NCBI GenBank assembly: GCA_035578905.1
Contig: JAQJVL010000001.1
Coordinates: 4,270,001 to 4,334,000 of the forward strand
Direction: 5' to 3'
Length of the DNA: 64,000 bases
Origin: Stictocephala bisonia
Taxonomy: Eukaryota; Arthropoda; Insecta; Hemiptera; Membracidae
Within the stretch, counting starts at the first letter, position 1. Each line of letters begins with the position of its first letter. The notes under the pieces were generated by a model. The model saw nothing but the letters and a program-made list of their open reading frames with translations, was not told the origin of the DNA and searched no databases. Positions 35,490 through 47,106 of the stretch are shown here, piece by piece. The translations under genes were made by a program, and so were the position numbers.

Positions 35490-36113
35490 TAATATTACGT
35501 TTTTTACATAGAGGGAATGCATCTATGCACATATTTTGGGTCTCGCCTTGTAGAAAACAGGCAGGGGCCAAGGAGATCCAGGCAGGAACCCTCTCGCATG
35601 ACCAGGCTTGGCCGAGTGTTTTGACTGACTCCCTTTGGGGCTAGCTACTTTATTGAGTCAGTCAGGCACTCCTCTTTACGTTTTTCACGTAGGACCACGT
35701 GAACGTAAGCTAAAACTTTGTTCCACGCGTCTTCAGTTCGAATTATTGCTTCAACAATGGTATCTGGCGAAACAGCATCGATAATGGAGGGCAGCCAATA
35801 TCTTTTCTCGGTGAAGCGCCCACACCCAAAGACAACATTATCAACATCATCCTCCGGGCAGTAAGCACACTGAGAAGGCCTGTCTCTCCCCATCCTGAGG
35901 AGATGCTTTACAATCTTCGTAAAGAACTGATTCAGATAAAATCCGATCTCCCTTGGCCATGATGTATCCAGAAACAGAGGTCGGGTATGATACGAAGTCC
36001 ATCAACCGTCGGTGCCCTCGTACCCTCCCGTGACACTTATTTTCTTCCCCGCTCAATGTGGTCTTCCTCACAGCGGCGAGTAGGTCAAGGGCGATAATTC
36101 CGGTTACAACCAT
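35490..36113 (-). pseudogene. R1-like LINE, ORF2 C-terminus
   Basis: The minus-strand frame 35893-35645 encodes the end of a non-LTR ORF2. It has the motif CAYCPEDDVDNVVFGCGRF (Cys-X2-Cys, then Cys), then IVEAIIRTEDAWNKVLAYV and VLREKRKEE, typical of the R1 clade (R1, TRAS, Waldo). In the same frame upstream one reads GFYLNQFFTKIVKHLLRMG. A +1/-1 break near 35940 joins it to the frame 36113-35847, which holds GIIALDLLAAVR. About 150 bases of 3' UTR follow the stop. The fragment is 5'-truncated. Confidence 0.85.
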
Positions 36114-36930
36114 GAGTGACTTTGTACTGCATTTACAGAATCCATATTTTTATTATTTATAGATTAGGACATACACAATTTATATTCAGGGAATGTCACA
36201 GAAATTAAATGGGAAAAATTACTTTTCCCAAACCCAGTTTGTACAGTACTTCTTAAATACAGTAATTTTAAATTGATTTAATAATTTCAAAATCGTTTAA
36301 AAAAGTAAATGTAAATTCATTTAAATCAATTTAAAATTACTGCATTTACTTACGCATGTAAAATAATTGTATCGTAACAATACATGTAATACGGATTACA
36401 ACAAGACCAAGTAATTCATTTTACGACCTCTAAAAGTGAAGAAAACAATGTTTCAGGAAGCTGATAAGTACTTTTTTATTGACAAATTGAAATTCTGATG
36501 TGTTTAAAACTTATTGAAAACACTCTTGCCATCTACGTTATAGAATGTAAATACGATACTTTGACGGATTACTTTTCCAGAAATTAAAGTGTAAACTTGA
36601 TGCACATTGAAAACTAGTTAAAATTTCGGTACTGTTTTTGTTTCAACTAGGATACAAATAATTAATACTTAAACAAAATTAAAAATGAATTTAGCATAAC
36701 CTATAATTAAACGAGAAAGACAATGATGTAGTTACACTTTTCATATACCTCTTAGTTTTTTATTTTTTTTTTTTTTATTCAATTTTTTTTTTTTCAACTA
36801 TCTCCAAACTCAGATACACACAATGTCTGCGCCAACAGTTGAATTGCGTTTGATGTCGTTGGAAATAGTTATCCTTCATAAGTTACAAAGATCAGTATTG
36901 ATACAAGCTTGTCACAGTCCACCTTAAGAT
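36114..36930. other. Intergenic; poly(T) tracts
   Basis: Long T runs at 36758-36795. No gene seen. Two short inverted blocks (AATTTAAATTGATTT-like) lie at 36250-36350. Confidence 0.35.
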
Positions 36931-37100
36931 GTCAAGTAAACCACGCCCATTAGATAAGTAACCGACAGCTGGACTGCTGTAGCTACTGTTCTGTTTGCAG
37001 GATCAGGATGTTTGGAATCAGAGTAGCTTAGAGCCGAGGATTAACGCGTCATCGTATCAGTGACGGGCCCCCTCCCTCCCACGACCAAATAACATTGCAC
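36931..37100. promoter_or_regulatory. GC-richer island 3, candidate enhancer
   Basis: A non-repetitive stretch with TTAGATAAG, CGACAGCTGG, AGGATTAACGCG and GGGCCC. On the minus strand TCACTGATACG (37063-37053) nearly repeats the word shared by islands 1 and 2. Confidence 0.35.
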
Positions 37101-38690
37101 TTGTGAAGATTTACAGACTTTCCCGATCATAAAATACTTGGATAAAGCAAACCACTTAGAGTTAATTTTAAAATAAAAATCAGCAGAAAACTAATAATTA
37201 ACTAATTGTGTTAAATTTATATCTTTTTTTAACGTTTTATAAGTTTATCAATCTAAAGCAGAAGTTCTTCGGGCACGGACATAGACCGATGGAAATAGAG
37301 TATTCTGGTAACTAACTACGAAAACAAATTTTTTTCGGAAAGTCTCCGTATTTGTTTAGCAATGATTAATCACCAAACGTAGTAGCAAGGCCACATTTAT
37401 ATATACCTATATCTAAGAAAGTAACTCGTCAACTTAATTTTATTTAATCCTAACCCAACCCAACTAAATCTAACATAACCTAAATACCAGAAGGAACCAA
37501 TTTAAAAAGTATCTTATTAAGCTCATTATTTTCTTTTAGATCAAAACTACGTGACCAATATCAAAGGTACATTGTTTGTAAGTTTAGTTTAGTTCTAGAC
37601 TTAGTAGACAATTGTTACCATATGTGGACACATTATGGAAAAAACCCAAAAGAAACTGGAAGCCCAAAATACTCCTGTAATAAGTTTGCTGTAATAAATA
37701 CCTCGATACCTTTTAAACCTAGTTATCGAAGCAGTAGCAATTTATAGAAATTACGAATGTTTACAAGTACTTCACTATTTGCAGTAAGCTCTTATATTGG
37801 AAGTCGTAACTAATAGACAGAAACATGTAGTTGAAATATTGGATCTGTATCTTTCCTACGGATTAACGGAAGTTCTACAATAATTTCCAAAAATACGAAA
37901 TTTCTTGAACGATTTGAGTGGATTCAGCACGGCTTTACTAACAGATTTAAGAATTTCCAATGAAAGATGTCTTTCCAAAGTTAATATCCGATGATTCGTT
38001 TCTAGATTTAGTGAAATGAAAAGTTCTAAAACTGCTGCTAACTTCAAGAAGTAAAATCCACTGTAACTTAAAAGCACTCATCGAGCGTCAATTTTGAATA
38101 GAACATTTGTCATTGAAAATATTTTATTCTTTCAATTGAGCTTAACTAAATTCTCTGAATGAATAGTTAATCGTAATCAAATAAGATATTTTGATATGTC
38201 AGTAACTTAGTGGGGAAGTTCCAGATCTAATTTATAAAGAGAATAACATCTTATTTTTTACTAAAAAAATTGCTCTGTCTAATTCGGTCTGTCAAACGTC
38301 CAAACGCTGAATTTTGTTGAACCTCTGGAATTTGAACCTGCAGTGAAGTGAGGAGTGCTAACCGTTAGGCTAATCACAGACTGAACCTTTTAGGCAATTT
38401 GTTAGACAGCAAATTGTGCTGTTTCTTAAACTAATATTTTGACTGGTGTGGTAAAAAAATGTTTGTATTCAATGTAGAATTTCTTGAGACAGTAACAAAA
38501 CATTTTAATTTTATAGACCTGTGACATGTAAACAATCGAGAGCATTTCATCTTCAGTTATGCCTCAACATTTTCTAGAATTGACACCTTTGAAATATTTA
38601 AGCTCAGAATAATTTAGTCCAAACAGAATATTTAAATAGAATCCGTATAAATGTAGTTTCAGAACATTCTTTTTATTTTATAAGGATCGT
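37101..38690. other. Intergenic AT-rich DNA
   Basis: No gene or element recognised. Telomere-like CCTAACCCAACCCAAC lies at 37446-37461. Confidence 0.35.
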
Positions 38691-39030
38691 GATAGGAGAA
38701 TACCCTGCCTGACACTACATTTCTAAGGATTTTATATATCCTTATATAGTCTTGTTATATAGATTTTATATAGTCTTGTTTGGACTAACTGTTTCTAAGC
38801 TTGGATAAGGAAAGTGATAAGAGAGTGTTACTACTGACATGAATATTCCATATATATATATATTCTATTTGGAAAATCTTTGTTCAGCTTGCCTAAGGAT
38901 AGTGATAAATGAATGTAAGTATTGTGTTGGAAACAATTTTTGTTGAAGTTAGCTAAGAATAGTGATAAATGAATGTTCTGACACTACATATCTAAGGATT
39001 ATATATAAATGTTCTGTTTGTATTAAATGG
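38691..39030. repeat. Degenerate repeat with GGATAGTGATAAATGAATG units
   Basis: Irregular units of about 65-70 bases share AAGGATAGTGATAAATGAATG and CTGACACTACAT-TCTAAGGAT. The array is diverged. Confidence 0.5.
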
Positions 39031-39234
39031 GCTTAGATAAGGATGTTCATAATATAATGATTTCAGAGTACATTATCTTTAGACTACGTATTTCCTTAGC
39101 TAAGCTCAGAAACATTCAGTCCAAAAAGAACATTTTTACAGCCTCCAGCTCGTACTTTCCAATCTCGTATTCCAGACCTGCAAGCACGAGGCAGGATGGC
39201 GTCTTCACTTTTCAGATCCCAGTGGATGAATGAA

Positions 39235-39365
39235 AGGAGTCAGCCTCACCTCACCTGAGGCTGTCACCTGACAAAGATGATTACGGTAATGTCCCAGCGG
39301 GAAACGGGCTGCTGTCAGTCCTGACAGTGACGGCTAGCTGGGGCCACGGGAGGCACCACTAAGGA
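39235..39365. promoter_or_regulatory. GC-richer island 4, candidate enhancer
   Basis: Non-repetitive, with CACCTGAGGCTGTCACCTGAC, ATTACGGTAATGT (also in island 2 with the central base changed), and paired CTGTCAGTCCTGACAG, a palindrome of Meis/Homothorax-like TGACAG sites. CAGTGACGG is shared with island 3. Confidence 0.4.
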
Positions 39366-39589
39366 ATGTGCAACGTTCAGGTAAACTAAATACCTCATCA
39401 CTATTTTAAACTGTTTCCCTGAATAACTTACAGTTATACATAAATTTATTTTACAAACAAAAGAAAACATACATACTGAAACCTGTGAAAAATAACTGCG
39501 ACCCCAACAGACCAACTGCCCAATAATGGGGACCGAATGAAAAAAAAATTAATGATTCAGACCTCCATGCCTGTACAAAAAATAACAAT

Positions 39590-40980
39590 TCTTAATTTTT
39601 TTTAATTAAAGGATTAGAAATTCTTTACTCTTCCAAACAATGCTTCTTTGAATACAATTATTAAAAAAAAAAAAATAAAAATAAAAACAATCGAAGAAAT
39701 GAATTTAAATAATTCAATTAATTGAGAAACCTATTGTTCCAGCAACCCTTCAACGTATCAAGTCTCTACATGTTGCTCTTAGACTGCCTGTGACATGTCC
39801 ACATATACACCATCAGCTATGGAATTAAATAATGTGATTGTGAAATTTAGAAAGTAGTTAGCATGAGCGGCAGTACGAGCCCCACCAGGGTATTACAGAT
39901 AGCCAGCGCGCCTACCATAAGCCGGCACACACCAGTTTATCTTACTTAAGGTCATCCACAATACCTCTCATAACACCATGCAGGTAAAAAAAAGTTTCTT
40001 TTTTCGTCTCTTAGACAACCTCTCGAAATCAAATAAATTTAAAATTTCTTCATATCTAATATGCCAAATTCGATAATTTAACTGACCAAAATACTTAAAA
40101 TACAACAATCGCAAGATTTTTCTTCTGAATTTTCTCAATCATTTCACAATATAGTTGAGTTGATGGGGACCAAACTATAGATGCAAACTCCAATCTGGAG
40201 CGAACTAAAGATCTGAATAAAATTTTAAGTGTTTCAATGTCTCTAAATTCTTTTCCAATCCTTGAAATAAAACCTAATGAACAGTAAGCTTTCTTCACCA
40301 CATTTAACATATGGTTTGAAAAACTCAAATCATATGTTATAAGGACCCGCAGATCATTAAACTGGTCCACTCTACTTAAGAGACAATAATTTATTTTGTA
40401 AGGAAATAAATATGGTGTTTTCTTTCTATGTATTGACATAACACAACATTTATCAATATTTAAAGTTAAAAGAATGTCTTGACACCATTGTATATCTAAA
40501 TCCTGGTGAATGTCATTATGGTCAAATGCATGTCTAATAATTTTAGAAATTTTTAGGTCATCAGCATACATAAAAGCATTTGATGTAATATTTTGGACTA
40601 ATTAATTTAAAAATTAAGTGAAAACAAAGGACCCAAATTACTGCCCTGAGGAACTCCAGACCCAGCTGAAAATAAATCAGACTTATAACCCCGATAAGAC
40701 ACATATCTTATCTTGTTGTCGCTGGTCCTCCAAGTATGAACAGAAAAAAAATAATAAATTTATCAGAAAAACCTTAATAGTTAAGTTTTTATAACAGTTC
40801 TTGATGGTTTACACTATCAAACGCCTATGTGAAATCAGTGTAAATTATATCAACTTGATCCCTTGAGTCAAGGGCACGAGAAGTGAAATCAACGAAATTA
40901 CCAAGATTAGTTGAAATGGAGCGAGAAGGCATGAACCCATGTTGGCTCTCAGAAATATAAGGTTTAATGTGAGGGCCTTA
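39590..40980 (-). pseudogene. Jockey/CR1-like LINE, RT fragment
   Basis: From about 40975 down on the minus strand one reads QHGFMPSRS, IYTDFT-AFDSVNH with an internal stop, GVPQGSNLGPL, then an intact 158-codon frame (40571-40095) beginning MYADDLKISK. The frame continues through WCQDILLTLNIDKC, SFSNHMLNVVKKAYCSLGFI and SRLEFASIVWSPSTQ. A C-terminal tail follows in another frame (RIWHIRYEEILN ... INWCVPAYGRRAGY), petering out near 39700. The catalytic YADD is kept, but stops and frameshifts upstream disable it. The 5' side stops a few bases before the inverted-repeat element at 40984, so its truncation may coincide with that insertion. Confidence 0.83.
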
Positions 40981-40983
40981 ATA

Positions 40984-41764
40984 CTAAATGTGTAATTTGT
41001 CAATTTTAATAATAACATTTACATTTTATTTACAAAAACTAAGTTTGCCCCAAGCAGTGCTCTTAATTTGTATGTAATTGTCATTTTTATATTTTTTAAC
41101 TAATAAATACATTTAAGACTACTTCTATATACATATCTGTAAAAGTCTTTTGGCACAAACATTGTTTCCCAATACGACATTAGATATTTTCAATCTAGCT
41201 CACTTTCCACGATTATCATAAGATCAGATCTTTGGATAAGATCATTATCTTATTATCTTATAGTCCTGTACGTTCAGCCCCATTTCTTATCTAGATTGAT
41301 TAATACCGGTCTAGATAAAACACTGGTCAGTCAGTCCTGGTGGCTGACCAAGTTAAAACTATGTCTTTTTCAAATCGGGAATACGTCGATATGCATTACA
41401 TCTACGGATTTTGAGGTAGTAATGCGCGAGCGGCCCAGAGGGAACAATACGGTCACGATAGCGAATTTCATATTCGCTCTAGGTACGTACAGGACTAAAC
41501 TTAAAGAAATAAGATAATGATCTTATCATAATCGTGGAAGGTGAGCTAGATTGAAAATATCCAATGTCGTATTGGGAAAAAATGTTTGTACCAAAAGACT
41601 TTTACAGATAAGTATGTATACAGAAGTAGTCTTAGATGTATTTATTAGTTAAAAAATATAAAAATGACAATTACATACAAATTAAGAGCACTGCTTGGGG
41701 CAAACTTAGTTTTTGTAAATAAAATGTAAATGTTATCATTAAAATTAACAAATTACACATTTAG
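40984..41764. mobile_element. Long-inverted-repeat element with TA target duplication (mariner-like MITE)
   Basis: Arms of about 290 bases (40984-41274 and 41485-41764) are inverted copies with few mismatches. The ends are CTAAATGTGTAATTTGT and its complement, each flanked by TA (40982-40983; 41765-41766), as in the Tc1/mariner group. The central 210 bases are not paired and carry no transposase; the 73-codon frame 41296-41517 spans the centre and is unremarkable. Confidence 0.75.
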
Positions 41765-41766
41765 TA

Positions 41767-42945
41767 ACAATTAAAACAGTTAGAAACATTTCTTCAGGCA
41801 AACTTGTGTGTTTTTGTAATAATTTAGTTTTTTTGTGATTTTAAGTACCCCTTGTTTTTCAACATTCAAACCACTAAAGCTCGTACAAAAATTTAATTGT
41901 GTAGCATATTGTTTGTAAGCTTATAAAATGGCGCAGTTTTGATATAACTTGACACTTTCTTGTATTCGGGTTGTAAACATTTGCAATAGGCCAGTTTTAT
42001 ACTTTTTACAAAATATAACAAATTCTTACTTTGGAATAATTTACAATATCGATTTCTTCTCTAAACCTACAAACCATTGACTTATTATTATTGTAAATGT
42101 AACGTAGCACATGTTGATGAGATATGTCTAATGGTGGCCGAGAAATCGCAGTGTTAGTTCTCAAAGCTCGTGTCTTTTAAGAAAAGTGAAAACAATTCTT
42201 TTCGAAGCCAATTTTGGGAGTTGGAACGTCTTATATACATCATTAAACTCCATTTACATTGTACTTTTACCCAAAATTTTTGTAACACTGATATCCAGCC
42301 ACCCTGTATAATGTATATGCCCACATTAGATAGTTTGTAGATTAATTTATATTTTTAGGTTAGAAAATTAGAGTTAAGCATGACGAGTCACCAGATTGCA
42401 GCAGATTATCTGTAAATACGCAAATGTAACACTAATTATGTGACAATAAACCATTGTCATTATCAGAATGAGACCTTTAAAGAATCGTTGATGACTAAGT
42501 TCACTGCATCACACTGCGATACCTCACAGGTGTCAAGGCTGAATCATATTGCGACACTCAAAGGTGTATTTACTCGTACGTTTATCTTTAAGTTATTTAT
42601 CTAATTAATATGTGACGTCCTCTAGTCGGAAACAAACTCAGCCGACAATCATTGTAAACAAGACGAAATACATTAAAACGATAGTGTGACAGTTTTGTGT
42701 AACAGCCTACTATCAAAGGTATTAACAGGTTCACATATAGGGTATACAGTATTTATTTTATACAGTGTCACAAAAATGGTGTTCTGGATATTAATTTTCG
42801 GATTTTGCATATAATGTTTACCAAAAAATGAAGTATAACTGTTTTCATACTACATTACGTGTACTGTCTACATGTCTTTTTGTGTTTACAAAATAATAAA
42901 TAAATAATAATAATAAATAAATATTTCGAGGATGGTTACCTAGTG
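41767..42945. other. Intergenic; possible repeat end near 42.3 kb
   Basis: GCCACCCTGTATAATG near 42300 resembles a transposon terminus (TACAGGGTGGC). No gene seen. Confidence 0.3.
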
Positions 42946-43330
42946 TTAGTGGTACGAAATTCCATATTCATTGCTTCTAATGTTATTCGCATAATCTTCC
43001 AGAGTGATTGGACATTATGTTAGTGGCATAACCCTCCAGAGTCATTGTACCTAATGTTAGTGGCATAATCCTCTACAGTAATAGGACCTAATGTTAGTGG
43101 CATAACCCTCCAGAGTCATTGTACCTAATGTTAGTGGCATAACCCTCTACAGTCATTGGACCTAATGTTATTGGCATAATCCTCTACAGTAATAGGACCT
43201 AATGTTAGTGGCATAACCCTCCACAGTCATTGGACATTATGTTAGTGGCAAAACCCTCCAGAGTCATTGTACCTAATGCTAATGGCACAATCCTCCACAG
43301 TGATTGGAATTAATGTTATTGGCATCTGAT
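42946..43330. repeat. 37-bp tandem repeat, about 10 copies
   Basis: The unit AGTCATTGTACCTAATGTTA-GTGGCATAACCCTCTAC has a period of 37, with moderate divergence. Confidence 0.92.
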
Positions 43331-44090
43331 CTCAGACAAAATTTAAAAACATGTGAGACACGAACTTTCATACACTGCAATGATTTCAAATAATTATGGA
43401 CTAGGTATTACATTAGTATGGGCTTGTAAATGGAAAATTTAAAAAGAAAAATCAAATATAAGCTCGTGACAGACTATTTGCAATTTTTTAAATTTTGTTT
43501 TAAGACCAGTAAAACATTCCTTAACTGATGTCAAATTCATATACCTGAAAGCATTTGTTTGTCTAGGTTTATCTGTTATAGATTTATACTTGTTTTTATA
43601 TTAATTTTTTTAGATTTTACTTACAAACAGAAAATATTCTGTGGTACCAGCTGTATTAGGTAAAAATGTCTAATTTGCATAAAAATGTTATTTTTGATGT
43701 GCTATATGACAATAGTATAACATCGTTAGATTTAGAAAATATTAAAGGACTAGAGCCTACATCTATTAGTATCTTGAAAGTGTCCTTTTACTTTTGACAG
43801 GCACTGCCGAGAAGAAGATGAACATTCGTTCATAAACACCTATTATTGTTGCTCAAATACTTTATTTTTTACAAATATAGCCTTTCGAATAGAATATTAC
43901 TACAGTAGCCTAACAAAATATTCAAAACAGATACGAAATATCGTGACAGCCAACTGTAATTTCTTCCATGAGACGTTATCATTATCATTCTTTGTCTATA
44001 ATAGGAAAACGAGGACTTAATGCTTGACAAACAGGCATTTAAAGCAGTGACAAAATATATCAAGGATCAGAGAAGCCGTGTCAGTTTTGT
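43331..44090. other. Intergenic AT-rich DNA
   Basis: No feature recognised. Confidence 0.35.
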
Positions 44091-44297
44091 CAGTGACTGA
44101 AAGGCCGGTGACAGATTCATTCAAAGCAACTAGTAGTTCCTGTGAGGAAACAGAGAGAATAGGATCTCCATCACATTAGTGACAGACTGTCACAGTGACT
44201 GCTTGAAGACATGGAACTGATGCTTTATCATATACAAGTTGAACTATAGTGTTCACCGCCAAGTCAACAGAACATTTAAGTAACAGTTACTGTATTT

Positions 44298-44345
44298 AAT
44301 CGTAACAGCACAGAATATAGACAGATATTCTGTGCTGTTACGATT
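44298..44345. other. Perfect 21-bp hairpin
   Basis: AATCGTAACAGCACAGAATAT and its exact complement are separated by AGACAG. A perfect 21-bp stem with a 6-base loop is notable in otherwise decayed repeat DNA. The right arm partly copies TAACAGTTACTG-like words nearby, so it may be a recent inverted duplication. Confidence 0.6.
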
Positions 44346-44389
44346 GAAGAATAGAATCTTGATTATACTGAAATGAATATAAAGTTAAA

Positions 44390-44600
44390 AGTTAAGATCG
44401 TCTTACTTTACCAGGTGAAGTTAAGGCTAAGAAGCCCTCTCTAACACTTAACCTGGGGACCAACGGCTTAGCGTGACTTCCGAACCACGGAAGCGGCAGG
44501 GCAAAACTGTTGTAGTAGTCACATCGGGAAACGAACCAGGCACATTAGCGTGACAAGCCATCGCTTTAGCCCTTTAGGTACAGGTGCTCCAATATGTAAG
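44390..44600 (-). mobile_element. SINE family C (tRNA-derived)
   Basis: On the minus strand: GGGCTAAAGCGATGGCTTGT, a B-box CTGGTTCGTTTCCCG (about 44537-44523), then the conserved body words CTTCCGTGGTTCGGAAG and CACGCTAAGCCGTTGGTCCC. I recall the latter as a domain common to several invertebrate SINE families. It interrupts the degenerate 114-bp repeat region. Confidence 0.65.
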
Positions 44601-46067
44601 AAGATATAGGAAGGAAGCAAGCGAATACAGTAGTTACTTTCAATTGTGCTGTTTACAATCAGAGAAAATACAACTTTTCTGATTTTACTGACAGGTGTAT
44701 TGTGACAGAATCCTGTCACAAATAGGGGAAATTGGGACCTTCCAAATTGCAGTATTATGGAAGCTGTGATTGAAAACCTACTATGGACAATTTCACTTAT
44801 ACTTTTTACCACTGAAGCAACAGAACATTTTTGGAACATTTTTTATGGATAGGCCAATCTACTTTTTAACCCTACTCTACCCATTCTAGGTAGACTACTT
44901 ATGTGTGCAGAGAATGTTTACATTGACAAAAATAGAGGGCAATTAAGACTGTATTTTTATGCAAACAATGAAAGAAAACCTAAGATGGATAATCCACTTG
45001 TATTGTTTAGCATTAACACAATGAAACATTTTAGAAGCAATTACTGTCATGAACCAGAGAGAAGAGGATCTTAGAGACTGTACTGTTATGCAAACTGTGA
45101 GGAAACAGATGCTCTTTTACTGTTTAGTATTGAGCAGTAGAACATTTTAGGACCAGTCTTTATTGAACCTGAGAAAAGAGGGCCTTTGTGGCTTTACTGT
45201 TATGCAAACTGTGAGGAAACAGATGCTCTTTTACTGTTTAGTATTGAGCAGTAGAACATTTTAGGACCAGTCTTTCTTGAACCTGAGAAAAGAGGACCTT
45301 TGTGGCTTTACTGTTATGCAAACTGTGAGGAAACAGATACTCTTTTACTGTTTAGTATTGAGCAGTAGAACATTTTAGGACCAGTCTTTATTGAACCTGA
45401 GAAAAGAGGACCTTTGTGGCTTTACTGTTATGCAAACTGTGAGGAAATAGATGCTCTTTTACTGTTTAGTATTGAGCAGTAGAACATTTTATGAGCAGTC
45501 TTTCTTGAACCTGAGAAAAGAGGACCTATGTGGCTTTACTGTTGTGCAAACTGTGAGGAAACAGATGCTCTTTTACTGTTTAGTATTGAGCAGTAGAACA
45601 TTTTAGGAGCATTCTTTCTTGAACCTGAGAAAAGAGGACCTTTGTGGCTTTACTGTTATGCAAACTGTGAGGAAACAGATGTTCTTTTACTGTTTAGTAT
45701 TGAGCAGTAGAACATTTTAGGAGCAGTCTTTCTTGAACCTGAGAAAAGAGGACCTTTGTGGCTTTACTGTTATGCAAACTGTGAGGAAACAGATACTCTT
45801 TTACTGTTTAGTATTGAGCAGTAGAACATTTTAGGAGCAGTCTTTCTTGAACCTGAGAAAAGAGGACAGTTGTGGCTTTACTGTTATGCAAACTGTGAGT
45901 GAAAATCTACAATGGACAGTTTCACATGACTGTTTACCATTGAGACAACAGTACATTATAGTACTATTCCCAAGTAGTTGCTACGATCGACAGATGAGAG
46001 CTCTGTAGGCTGTAATTGAAAGAATCTTTTATATATAGTAATATAACTGTATTACTATATATATATA

Positions 46068-47106
46068 CAGTAGGACCTTGATAAGTCGAGCCTCAATATC
46101 TCGAATTCCTTGATAACTCGAAATTTTTGTAATCCCCTTCAACTCCCCATAACACTCAATACAAAAAAGGCCTCTATAAGTCGATTTTTCATAAATTATG
46201 GCCTTGATAACTCGAATTTTTAGGGTTTTCAAAGTCGTGGGTTTAACCTCTACAACTCGAAGTTGGATGGTTGGTCACCTCTATAACTCGAAGTCAACCT
46301 CTATAAGTCGAATTTCGCTCAGAGTGACCTCTATTACTCGAAGTTTTAGATATATTTTTCTACTTGAGATTGTTCTTTGTTTGCAACTAGGTCAACACCC
46401 CTCCTCCCTCTTGTCCGGTATCGCGCGCAAACACAACAAGTCACCACTTGCACCTGTCTAGCTGACTCACCCCGCACCGCATTGTGTTGTTGTCATCGCC
46501 AGTGAGAGGAGTGCAGTAGTGCGTGAAGCGTTTATTACACAATACAGTAGTGCGTAAGTCATGTCGGTGAAACGTAAGCTAAAAACTTTAACGTTTGAGG
46601 AGAAGAGGCAAGTGTTGAAAGCAGTTGACGAAGGTACGAAGAAGAAAAGTGAAATAGCCAAGTCATTCGGTATTCCACCCAACACATTGTCAACAATTCT
46701 GAAAAATCGTGGAAAATATGAGAGTGACAGTAATGTTTCAATGGTGACAAAGAGGGTCAAAGGTGCCGAGTTTAGCGATGTGGACGAGTGTGTTTTTAAA
46801 TGGCTAAAACAGTGCCGGGACAAAAATGTGGCTATATCAGGCCCCATTCTCAAAGAAAAAGCTGTGCAATTTGCTGAGTCATTGGGACACCCAAACTTCC
46901 GTGCTCTAATATTCGAGTTATAGAGGCTAAGTCAATGAAACTTCGAGATATAGAGGTTCTAAGAGAAACTTTATTAGGCATTACTGGACCTCTATATCTC
47001 GAATTTTCGGTCATTTTACCTTGATAACTCGAACCTCACTAACTCGAAAACCTCGACAACTCGAATTTTCAACAACCCCCTTCAGATTCGAGTTATCAAG
47101 GTCATA

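Larger units (their letters stand above)
44100..45910. repeat. 114-bp tandem repeat with decayed flank
   Basis: About seven closely similar units lie at 45045-45905 (GAACCTGAGAAAAGAGGACC, TTTGTGGCTTTACTGTTATG, CAAACTGTGAGGAAACAGAT). Progressively diverged units extend left to about 44100, recognisable by GAGGAAACAGA and CAGAACATTT. The period of 114 is measured between 45182 and 45296. Confidence 0.88.
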
